NCBI GenBank assembly: GCA_000507305.1
Contig: DF241462.1
Location: 1 to 64,000, forward strand
From: Breviolum minutum Mf 1.05b.01
Taxonomy: Eukaryota > Sar > Dinophyceae > Suessiales > Symbiodiniaceae
Direction: 5' to 3'
DNA: 64,000 bases
Shown here: in pieces, positions 14,401-26,400 of the stretch
How positions within the stretch are numbered: position 1 is the first letter of the stretch
How the letters are laid out: each line of letters begins with the position of its first letter
The notes under the pieces: model-generated
The model's input: only the letters and a program-made list of their open reading frames with translations
What the model was told of the DNA's origin: nothing
Database searches by the model: none
Made by a program: the position numbers and the translations under genes

Positions 14401-17400
14401 TCTCTTTCATTATTTGCAGTTTTTTTTAGTTCCCCCCCCAGGTGGTGCAGGATTGCTGAACCGTCAACAGTGCTTCAAGGTCCATTTCAACCCTTGCAAA
14501 CAAGTTGTCTTGGATTTTGGTTTGTTGCGCTTGCAAAAAAATGTGTGTTCTCGGGTCGAACTGCAGAGGTGGTGCCAGCCCAGTGAAATTGGAGCCAGTG
14601 GTTGATTTAATTGACATGTGCAAAAAGTATTTTCCATGACTTTTCCTTCTGGTTTCAAGCATCTTTTCATGTTTTTCATGCGTATCCTCAGGGAAGTGAT
14701 ATATATATATATATACAATAATATATCAATCCTTTTTTCCAATGGAAAAGGAAACTCATCTTCCCAACTAGCCTTGGATGAGATATGTTAGTTAGATTTA
14801 GTTATCATATCATGTTTGTATACAGTATGACCCCCCCATACTGTTTTTTTTCATCACCAACTCTGAATGGATCATACGCTAAGCCATTCTTAAACTCTGA
14901 GAGAACCCCAACATACCCCTGGAGCATACCCCAGACATCCCCAAACCCCCAAATGAAAGGAATTCCCTCATAAACTGTTGTTTGGGGTTCTGGGGTATGC
15001 TCCAGGAGTCTGTTGGATAATTCTTAGATAAACGTTCAACTCTCTTTTGTTGGACATTTTGCTAGGTCAAAGTATTTTGGATGAATGGAGAGATGGTGAG
15101 AAACCTCCATAAACACCAAAGCTAATGGAGAAAGAACGGCATACATTTTCTGGTGATGAAGTCTTTGGAGACTTGACTGAGAAATGACAAAAATCATTTT
15201 TGAGCCTAACAAAGAGCAGTTGAGGATAACAAAGACTGGTTCCGGTAGATTACTGCAAGTTCAACCTTAGATGACCTTACTTCAAGCAGTAAGTTCAATG
15301 AAAGGGGACTGAATCCAGTTTGGTGAATTGTGATTCTGCCCGTTTGTTGCGACTGAAGTTGCCTCAACATCCAGCAAACTTTCATTTTTTCTATGCAGCC
15401 AAAAGCACCGCTGCTTTTTTTTGCTTCACTTTTCTTTCAAAAAAACAAATCTGTCGCTTCCTTGGATGTTTTGTTCGTTAAAACATCCATCCCCTGTTTC
15501 CCCAATGGCAACAGAAAGAGGGAAAAGATATCGCATCCGCCGGGGGCCTTTTAACGTAACTGACCTCTCTTCGGCTCGAGTCAGGTAGCTTTGCTGAAAT
15601 TTGGAGCAGATCCAAAGATGAAGAGTTACTTGGGTCTCACCCCTGTGGAGGTGGAATCCTGTTTGGGGTTTGATTGGTTGTTTGGTTGGTTGATTTGGAG
15701 GCATGAAAATGGTAAGTGAACTGGAACAATTGGATGGAAGCAGAATTTTGCCCAAAGAAATTCTTGTCTCCATGATTTTTTTTCCAAGCATTTCACCAAT
15801 CCTTTTTAGGGCTTCCTTTTTTCATGAATTCATAGGCAGGTTACACTCCAGGCAACCAGTATATCCCCTTGAAAAAAGGCACCTTTTTTGAGTCGATGAT
15901 TTCCCTTTTTCCCGTTTGGTGGGATATGTATCCGTTTTTTCTGGAGGGTAATACGGAAGACATCACAATTTCTACATCTCGTGTTGCCTACAAGTCGATG
16001 GAGGAAACGGTACACGAAATGGTGGAGTTTTTTTGTCAAAATCCCAAAGTAAAACGATCGTTGGGGGATTTTTACACCCCAAAATTTCCGGATTCCAAAA
16101 AAACATCCCCGGGAAGTTTTTCAGCTTTCAAAAATGATGGATCCGATGATCCTTTCCTTTCGGTTCCTTTCGGTACATTTTCAGGGGGCGGTCAAACCTC
16201 CAAGTTGTGACCTGGTCACATTGAAGGGCTGGTTTCGTGTTGGGACCGATCATCATGGACCCTGGGAGGTGGCAGAAGCTATAGATCCCAAAGAGGCAGA
16301 AAAGCTAAGATTGGCAGGTGCCATTTTTGGGGGTTGGTTGGTTGATTTGTTGGTGATGTCTTTAAAAAGATGTGTGTTTTCCTTTTGTAAAAAATGGGGA
16401 GAATGATTTGTGATGATTAGTTACAAGATTGGATGTGAGGATTTTTTAGATGTGGTTCCCGAGATGATATTTGGGATGAGATGAGAATCAGAATGATATA
16501 GGAAAAGATCATTGGAATGTGATAAGATGAAATATGACGCGTTTGAGTTTGGTATAAAGGGTTTAGGAGTGACCAACTTGAGTGAAATAGACATATACAG
16601 TATGGTTGACAGAATGCACACATGAAGCAATGAAAAAACCGTGGTTGGTTGGGTTATGTAGGGGATTATACTACCCAGGTATATATATATATATTATATA
16701 TACAGGGGTTATAATAAACCATTATAGGAATCCCTATTAACCAACCAGTATAATGGAAAGTAATAAGTTTTTTTTTTCGTGGCTCACATGGTTTTCCCCA
16801 TCATGTTTTGTTTCAGATCATTTTCAAGGCGGGACGGTTAAAAAAACATGGGTTTTGAAACACTGCTCNGGGACGGTTAAAAAACATGGGTTTTGAAACA
16901 CTGCTCAAATGGGTTGATATCCATGTCCACTTGGAAGATTTCCAGATCCCAATTCGGGTTGATCAAAATCCGCTACAGTAAATCTTTGGGTTTGTGTATC
17001 ATCAACAAACGACTGAGCTCACCCGATCCATGGCGGAATTTTCCGGGTTCAGAGTATAGTGATATTGTGATATCTTGCCCCCTTTTTCGCAAAATTTATT
17101 ACTGTAAACATAAAAAATATCATGAACTATATATATACAGAAATGGAGAAACTGATGATCTTCCTGTTAAGTAGATATGAAAAACATCCGTTCCACATTC
17201 CCTCAGATGAGAAACATCCCATCTGAAACCTTGCGACAGGAGCTCGTCCAGTTTGAGGATTGGCTGGGGTGGAAGGGCTGATTGGAGCTGCGGTGGAGCC
17301 GATGGCTACAGCCGGTGTCACTGCAGTATTTTGCTTAGGTAAAGATGGTAACCTAAAGATCTAGATTCTAGATACACCTGGGTTCAAGTAGATGGCCTGT

Positions 17401-20400
17401 GCCATATTTTTACCAAAGGGTGAAGTGGGAGACTGTCCTAGGATATTCAGTCAGCAGGGAAAGATTCCTAGATCCCAAGCAACAGCCTAAAGCTGTAGAG
17501 GGAAACTTCCAAACTTCTTAAAAGGTGGTTTAGCTTGTAAAAGGAGCCCATCTCAACCAACACACATAAGCTATATTTTTCACTTACTTTTTGATTGGTT
17601 TCTACTGATTCTACTGTTTTGCAGCTTATGTCTTCACAAATTTACTACCCTGCAAGACGACATTTCCTGCATGTCATGTCGCCAATTTGCCACCCTGTTC
17701 TGACCTGAAACGGGAGACACATCGTGGCCAAAGAGGTATACGTTATTTTCCAACTTGCCGAAGATGCCAGGGGTGAAGTCATTTTGGAACATAATCATAA
17801 CATGTAGTTTGTTGTCATTGTTTCTTTGGCCGTGGCTTGATTTGGAGAGATAAACATGATGTTTCACAAAGTTGCTGGTGTGTTGATGGAAGGATGAAAT
17901 GATCAGCCAATAATAGAGAAACCATGCACAAGAAAGTAAGATATGGAAGGCTACCCCACACAGGATGCTACTGGAGATGAAAGTTGATCACGAGATCACT
18001 CTCGATCTACTTATGTGATGGTCCTGGTGTTTTGTTTGGGAAGGAAATTAGTACTCTAGTCATCATGGACAGTTGGCAGGTGGAATTCGAATTTCAGTAC
18101 CTCATGAGTTCAAAATTGCTGAAGCATCCCAACGTCTAAGCGTAACAAGAACAACAAGAAGAACAACAAGAAGAAGAAGAAGAACAACAACAACAACAAC
18201 AAGAGGAAGCAAACGAGAACGAGAAAAAAACAACAAATTGACAGCATCAAAAGTTGAATCCCTACCAGGAGATGCAAGGTCTGATCTGAGCGACGCCCAG
18301 ACGGTGCACAGTCACCGGTCCTGTATTGCAAAGACGATACGGTCCTCAGGGGGCTGAAACCGGGTGCACAAAAAACCTGTTCAAGGGTAGCTGGTGTAGT
18401 ATTGTTGATGGACAAAATCTTGCAGCAGTTGGAATATTTTAAACACTCAAATTTGGAGGTATTTATATGTATTTACTATTTTGATACTATTTTTTAAAAC
18501 TTTTGCAGGGATGTTGTTTATCAACAAATATCTATCTATATATAGTTTTCTCCTACAACATCTCCAAAAAAATCCTGGCTTTTGTCACCGAGTCTCCCGG
18601 GTCATGTCACGGGTCACATCTCACACCCCACGAGTCCGCCGCCACGCCACGGATCTTTTCGGCAGCAAATTGTTTGGTGGTTTGTTTCAGACGCAGCTCG
18701 GAGAGGTCCACCATGAGAGTGTCTAAGACGTATGGATCAGCTGGGTGGTGGTTTCAAGTATTTTTTGATTTTCACCCCGATATTTGGGGAAATAATCCAA
18801 TTTGACTGATATTTTTAGATTGGTTGGTGTTTGTAGTTGGATGCCCCATGGTTCAGCTGTTGTTGCTATAAGATGTCCCATTTTTAAACTCAGCCAGGAA
18901 GGGCAACTTCTTTTTAAAACTTGGGTGCTGGCAATGAGGTTTGTTTGGGGGATAATGGTGTAGGAACCCTAAATATTTTCCAAGAGTACAGTATACAAAT
19001 GGCACCCCCGGCAGAAAGGGTGCAGGCAGAATGGTGCTGACTTCACTGCGTCCGCCACGAAAGAATTGGAATGGCCAATGTGCTGAATTCGTTCATAGGA
19101 CAAGCGCAGCAAGGAGAACTTAAATGTGTAGGAAAGAATCATTACATTTATATATAGTGTATATTAATAAACATATATACTTATATACACATATGATGAA
19201 ATATGATGTGTATGTTTCCCTACATAATATTTATTTAGACTTTCTGGACCAACAGAGTGAGAAAACAATTCCACATGCATCATTTTGTAAGACATGTTGA
19301 TCATTTCTTTGAATCGTTATTGACATTGTGAATGTTTTTTTTGATGTCCACGTGACACAACAAAACTCCGCCTTGTTGGGTGCCTTTCTATCGCTCATCA
19401 ATCATTTCAAACGGGATGCACCCCGCTGGAAAAAGTGCAGCTCTTGCTAGGGGATGAATCGATGAAAGGCCAAGGGGGCTTCCTTCAGATTAGGTTTCCT
19501 CATCGACCCACTTAAGCATCTGGCTTTAGTTGATGTTTACCACGGGATTTTGGAGTTTAAAGTTGACAAGTTTGGTGTCCAAGTTTGACAGTTTGTATCC
19601 AGAACCCAGGCAACACGGGTCAGATTCAGCCCAACTTCAAAGATGATGGGAGGTAGTTTTTTTCCTTTCACCCATTTCTTTACCTGGAAAATTATATATA
19701 ACCATTATATATACAACCCATAGATATAGGTAGTATATATATGTTGGTACCCAACTTTTACCTTGATAACTAACACGGATTTTTCTCACCATCTCTTCGC
19801 GACCAGCATTGCCATCATGCGGCCTTGGCTTATGACGTTGGAGTCTACTTTGAGGCCAGGGCCATGGTAGGTTCAGAAGGGTCCTGCAGGGGTGTCATGC
19901 AGTTTTGGAACTCATGACTCAATGAAACACATTGAGTAATACCGCATAATATTTGATTACTGGACGTATATATATATATATATATATATGATATATATAT
20001 ATATACGTTAATTACACATCATAACCATCTGACACAACTTTATTTAACATAATGTTGGCACATTACCTATCGAACTTCCCATACTCTTGACACAAGTATT
20101 GATTTCAAATTGTGCTTTTAAGAGTTGCGTTGCTGGTTCGTTGGCCGCATGGTTTTTCATGGTCATTGCCTCTATCCCTTGTGTTTTCTTCGAGGCTAAC
20201 GGGCACGGCACGCTTCTATTTAGCAAGAAGTTGGTGGACAAGATGCAGCCGAGCTCCTCAGTTTTGAGCCATGTGGAGTTTGGGAGACACCAGGAGTTGT
20301 TGCCAATAGAAAAGGAATTGTTAAGTTGGGGAAATGTGCCTAGAACAGGCTTAATCAGATGAAGCCTTATCAAGTAGACAGTGTACCAATTCAATATTGC

Positions 20401-23400
20401 TTGAACACCCACTTTAAGCACCATAGGATCATGAAAGAATAGAAACCGCTGCTTGGAGATAGATGTGGTGAACACATGCAAGCTTGAGAGCAGTGGTAGT
20501 AGTTGTTGGCAATCGAAAATTGCAATAGAGACAAACAAGCAGTTTCAGTAGGACATACATCTATATCTACACACCAATGGTGGATTTTTTAAAAATGCCA
20601 TGGTGAGTTTACCAGCAATGTATAGACATAGAAGTCCCCTCAGATGAAAAGGTGACCATTGGAGGAGATGCCACTTTTTTTGTAGCAAACTGAAATAAAC
20701 TGAAAGCTCATATTGGCAATCCAGCAATTTCTGGATCTATTTTCCACCTGCCAAAAAAAGAGGATGAGATTTTTTTTTCAGAACGGCACACAGTTTCGGT
20801 GTGAAATCCCAGAGAAATCCAAAGCTTCCCAGCCAATGTCACCGAGATCCATTGTCACTACAAGTCTCAAAGCTCAGGGTATCAAGGTGTCAAGGCGGCT
20901 CTGATTTGCCTAATTTGAAGTTGCAAGTGATGAAGGATGATCTTTGACAGTAAGGCAACGTGTGTTGGTTGGCCCTTACTTTGTTGTTTTTTGTTTTAGT
21001 CCTTTGGGAATTTGAATGGTCCAAGTTTCTTGAACTTCTTCCAAGACATAGCTGAGTTGTCGCCTAAGTTAGCTCTTCGTTAGCCTCTTGCCGAAAGTGT
21101 CATCCATGAAAAATCCCATGAATGCATTTTTTTGAATCCCGGCAAAGTCTAATTGGCTTACAGTAGTCACGTTGACAAGATGAAGTTCATTCCGTACTGA
21201 TGCAACACAGGCTGTTGCAGATGCTATTCAATTATGTTGCTGTGGGTTTTGATATTAAATTAACAATTGGTTCAATCATGTTACATGCAAAGGATCTTTG
21301 CCAAGCTTCCCTGGAGGATGCAACCACTGCCAAAAAAGGCAAAACATGTGGAATGTCACATTAAAGCTGAACTAGTAGGCAAGAGTATCAGACTAGCATT
21401 CACAAGTGATGACTCAATCAGGCAAAGTGTCCAATTGATTGAACTTAACTTCTATCTGAAAAGATGACGGGATCATTCAATACTTTCTCTCCCAGAATCA
21501 CACATCTTAGACTACAGCTCTGAAAATAAATCACATCAAAATAATCCAGAATATACCAAAATTTGACGTTTCAATCACACCGAAGTGGGTGTATTGGTTT
21601 CTACTTGAACCTATCTTAAACCCTCCGACCGCCACAGCAAGTGTCCTTCCGTTCCAATGGCGACGATCCCTCCCACGACGACATCGCGGGGTCTTGCGAC
21701 TCTTTCACGGCTGGCCTTTCCACGCGTGGCCGCCACCGTGGAAAGGGTAACATGGAGACAGGTGTGCTGATCTGGTTGGTCGTTTCAAATATTTTTGAGT
21801 TTCACACCCATTTGGGGAAGATTCCCTGTTTGACTAATATTTTTCAGATGGGTTGAAACCACCAACTAGTGATGAACTGGGTGCATTCGAAGCCAATTTC
21901 AGGAAGATACGATTTTTTGTAGGTTGCACAGGTTTTCCCAAGAATTTGAAGGTTAAAACAAAAGACATGTTTCACAGTTAAAGTGATTTATGTGATATTT
22001 GCTTGCAAAAGACGTGTCTATGACTATGATGTTCTACGATCATCAAAATTTGATAATGATAATAATTTCATAATGATATGACCCCATAGCAGGACCATAT
22101 GTGGTTAGTTTCCCTCCTGGAAACTTACATCAAGATATCCCCTCCCAAAAAGATTCAACTTGGAGGTCGATGTTATTCCTTTTCCCGTCAGGTGGGGATA
22201 TGTTCCCTGAAGGCTACACTCCCTAAAACTAACATAGCCATAAAAAAACGCCACTTAAAAAGTAGATAAAAGTAGGCCATCCCAAAAGGAAAGTAACCTT
22301 CCAACCACCATCTTCCAGGTGCGAAAATGTTGGTTTTACAGAGTGTACATTTCTTGATACCTTTAATTTCAACGGGTCGACCACGCGGGAAACTCCCTTC
22401 GACTCCGATACGGTCGCAGTTTTCGTCTTCTTCATCGGGACAGAAGTTCACCTCTTGGGCCTTGATGAGTGGAGTGTTGGCAGGTGGGATGGACCGTCCA
22501 CGCCTTGCTGAACTAACATAGCTGGCTGGACATTTGGACCCTTTGAAGATGTTTTTTTCTATTGAAAATGGGGATATTCCAGCCAGCCATGTTAGTTTAC
22601 CAGAGGGTAGACCTTGGAAAGTTAACATTTTGAACCCAAAGTTATGGAGGTTTGGTGAAAATATGAAGTTCCTTTTTCAATTGGGTGTTTTTTTTGGTTG
22701 TTGTTCAAAAAGAAACTTCTTGGAACGGATACTAATATCCCACACAAAAACGGGAAAAAGACGGGAAAGGGAAAAATCATCGACTCAAACATACCTTGGC
22801 GATATTCATTAGTTCCCATTTGTGCTACCTCTATTTGTTGGTCTTTCTTTTGTTTTAAAACCACCCCCAAAAACCTCATTTACAAAGTTTCGGGGCAGTT
22901 GGAGATTCCCCAAGGGGCAGTTGGAGATTCCCCAGTTGATGGGTTGATGGGTGGCTACTGTACCACCCGCCCTGTTGAAATTTCAATCACTCAGATGCAG
23001 GTCGTTGGAACCAACGATGCCGGAAGCGACAGAGTGAAAGGAGGCGGAATAGAGATGTGTTTTTTTTGGTAAACCTGAAGACTTGTCAATTTGTGGTGGC
23101 CAGCAAAATTCGAGGAATAGACGGTTTATGTTTTTGGGTGTTTAAAGTGTTGTTGTGTGTGGTTGCGTGGTTGCAACCATCCCAGTCTTTTCCATTATCG
23201 AAAATGGGTAAGTGCAAATTGGATGATTTTTAAAATCGAAGGATGAAATGAGATGTATCTTTCAAAGGGCAATTCTTACTGCCATGATCTACAAACTCTG
23301 GATTGCAACTAGAGCTGTGGAAGTTTTGTTGGGTGTCGAAAGGCATTCGGCATTCTCCCAAAGAATCCGTCTTGGAAATTGGCTATCAAATTGAGTTGAA

Positions 23401-26400
23401 ATTACAACAAACTGAAGAAGTGAAGGATTCACAAGATACAAATGGATAGCAACAAAAATTAGAAGGAACACCTTGTGTAGTCTGACGATACATTCATGGG
23501 AAGGATGACGTGGACCTGGTGATGGGAAAATTTAACCCCTTTGGGTACTTTAGCTTGAGACAGTTTCCAGCGATTAGAGGATTTTTACTGCTGGCATGGC
23601 CTGGCAAAAAACCTCTCAAGGTTTGTGGTGTTGCGCGTGTTGCTTAAGAAAACTAAGTGTCTACAGTAAGATGTGTTTTTTTTTCCAAGGGTTCTATTCT
23701 GGTTGTAGCTTCCAAGTGTTTTTTGGGTTCAAATATGATACAAAAGAGCAGCAACAAAAACTCAAGCTTGTACCAATTACAGATCTCTTGGCGGGGGATT
23801 CAGGCTTCATTTCTCCAGCTTGTTAGCCGCGTCCCAGGACTCGTGGAGGTCAAGTATCTTTTGGAAACCCATTGGCTTGTTATGCAAAGAAGGGTTGAAG
23901 TTGATTCATTCAAGGGGATTATAAGCCATAAATACCCACTATATATGGCCTTCTATAGGGATTTCCCATAGGGGGCCCACGTTGGGATCGGGGTACATCC
24001 CTGCCTATCCCCTGATTCATTTTGAAAAGTTGTTGATGTACCATTTGGATCTTGGGATCAATGCAGACCTTCGATGACCTGAACCAAAATGAAAATTATC
24101 CCCCCGGAAACCACCCGTTTCCGATGATTCCGATGTAATTAAAGTGCTTGTGTAAAGGCACTGTGCCACACCCCCCACCTCCCCCCCAAAAAAATCGAAC
24201 ACATCCCCTGAACATCAATGGTTGGAAGATGAAATTCCTTTTGAAATGGTCCCTCTTTTGCGGGGACATGTTCACTTTTTTGGGGGGGGAGGTGGGTAGT
24301 CCAAGAAAACATGTTTGCATGTTGCTATAGAGACTGAGTCTTCCGCATCTCGACAGAGATCTCAAGGAATCTCGAGGCTTGATTGCAGAAATCGACAACT
24401 TGGTCCCCTTTTGGTTGCTTTCCAAAGATTTGTAGGTCAGAGAAATAGGTAGGATGTGTAGATTAAGGTTTTTAGCTCTCCATCTTCTAGTCAACTGCTA
24501 TGAACAGAGTATCTAGAAATAACTCCTAAACTCTTTCAACCCAATGTTTCGTAGACAAGTCTATATGTCATGAGATTTTCATCAGGTGAATTGATAATCA
24601 ACAGTCTTGCTCCCCAAGATGTTGTGTTTATATCTGGGTGGTGGTTTCAAAGATTTTTTATTTTCACCCCTATTTGGGGAAGATGAACCCATTTTTCAAA
24701 TGGGTGGCTCAACCACCAACTAGATGTAAACCATCCCCGTTTGACCAACTAAGACAACCAATCACTCAAGTTTAACACCAGGACAATGTAGCCCTTGTCT
24801 TTGTGAAGCCGCATGCAGCGACACCCAAGGCACGGCGGATGGTGGTCCCGTTTTATCCCCCCAGGGCTGCAACACCAAAAAAAGTCCAAACCCCGAAACT
24901 CACAGCAAGTTTGCACCTGAAAATGGATCACTTTAAATAGCAACATCACCAAATTAGCCTAACACCTCAATTAACAATAAGGTCCACAGTAAAAAAAATA
25001 TATACCACCTCCCTAGTGACCTTTCATTACATAATGAGTTTTTTGCCAGGCGCCTTCGCTCATATTGTATGTACTACCCTCCAGTAAACTAACATGGCAA
25101 TGGAAATCCACCTTTTCCAATAGGGAATACATCTTCAAATGCTGGATTTTCCAGCCCAGCTATGTTAGTTTACTGGAGGGTATATACTTTTTGAATCTAC
25201 CCCGTACTGACGGGATCATTATTGAGTGCTTAGATGTCCCAGCAACCCATGGTGGTAGTTTTTGCGAGGTACTTGAACTGGTGCCAACGTTTCTGGAAGG
25301 CCATGGTCTTCAGGCCGGGGGTCTTCGATTTTCCTTTTGAAAGACGACCAGGGAGAGAGGTGTTGTTGTGTTTTGGTGGGTTAGGGCAAGGGTTTGCTTG
25401 CAAAAACACAAATTTACAGTATTTGGACCATTTGTAGAGAAGTCAAAGTAAGATGTATAAGGCTAAGGTAAACAAAGGTTATTTTGCCTGTGTGTTTAAC
25501 TGCTTGGGAAAATTCCAGAGGCACGAAGCACAAACAGTTTCATTCCTTATAGAAACTTGTATAATATGGTCTGTAAGAGCTAACAATTCAACTATTGACC
25601 TTATCTAAAGTGAATCTAAAGTCAATGATTTCAAGAGATGTAACACTGCTCTTTGCACATTCATCAACTAATATGATATGATAGGTTCAATAAACATATA
25701 TTTGTTTGAAAGGCAGGTTGAAAGAAATAAAGACCTTTTCCTATGCTCAACGTAAGCCAATGCATTTTCTAAGGAGCGGGTTGTCAGGGATCAATTATGT
25801 TAAATTTAGTCTACTTAACTAATGGTTTGAAAAAAACATATGAATTTATGTACATATCTTTGAAAAACAATAAATGTCAAGTTTGTTCTTTTTCTGAGAA
25901 TGGAGATTGCAAGAGATAAAGCAGTTATTGAACATCTTCATTCACAATACTTTTCAGCAAGAACCATATTACCATATATCCTTCCTGCTATTGATCTCAT
26001 TTTTGATTGAACAAGATAGAATCAAATCTTTACCGTACTCATTAGCAAATACATTCTACAAGCTAGAGCAATGTTCTCCTGTATGGAAATCGAAACCTTC
26101 AACCTTGATCATACCTATCTACCTAAACAACTCTCTGCCGTTTTACCTTTTTGGTAAGCGATCATTAACAGGGACCTAATTCAAGTCTAACTTTCTTGCC
26201 TGTTGTTTCGAGGCTTGGAGCGGAATTTAGAGGCACCAAATCTCAAGAAATATGTCCCTCACGCGAGAAAAAAAAAACAGAGATAGTCGGAAAGTGAGGT
26301 TTTTGATTTATTGTTTGTGAACTCGGCAAATTCCAAACAGTTTTTCAGTTTCAGTTGTTTTCATCCACCTGAAAAAAATCCAGGTCTTGCGAAGGGGCAG

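Larger units (their letters stand above)
3454..19806 (+). other. Very large PGM3 intron 1 (16.4 kb)
   Basis: Bounded by microexon e and exon f, which join without loss of a residue. It contains ankyrin exons on the same strand, several unassigned coding-like pieces on both strands, family A, B, C and D elements, a minisatellite (10271-10628), TA tracts, and the N gap with duplicated flanks. Between these I see only AT-rich unique sequence. Confidence 0.7.

Noticed and set aside
21180-21230. Reading [10 protein letters not shown] as a PGM3 exon
   Set aside because: Superseded by the much better match VGDAIS at 39942.
21640-21765. GC-rich exon-like segment beside family A copy 4
   Set aside because: Both strands give plausible protein ([16 protein letters not shown] on plus, [18 protein letters not shown] on minus), and its phase does not fit the antisense candidate. 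Left unassigned.
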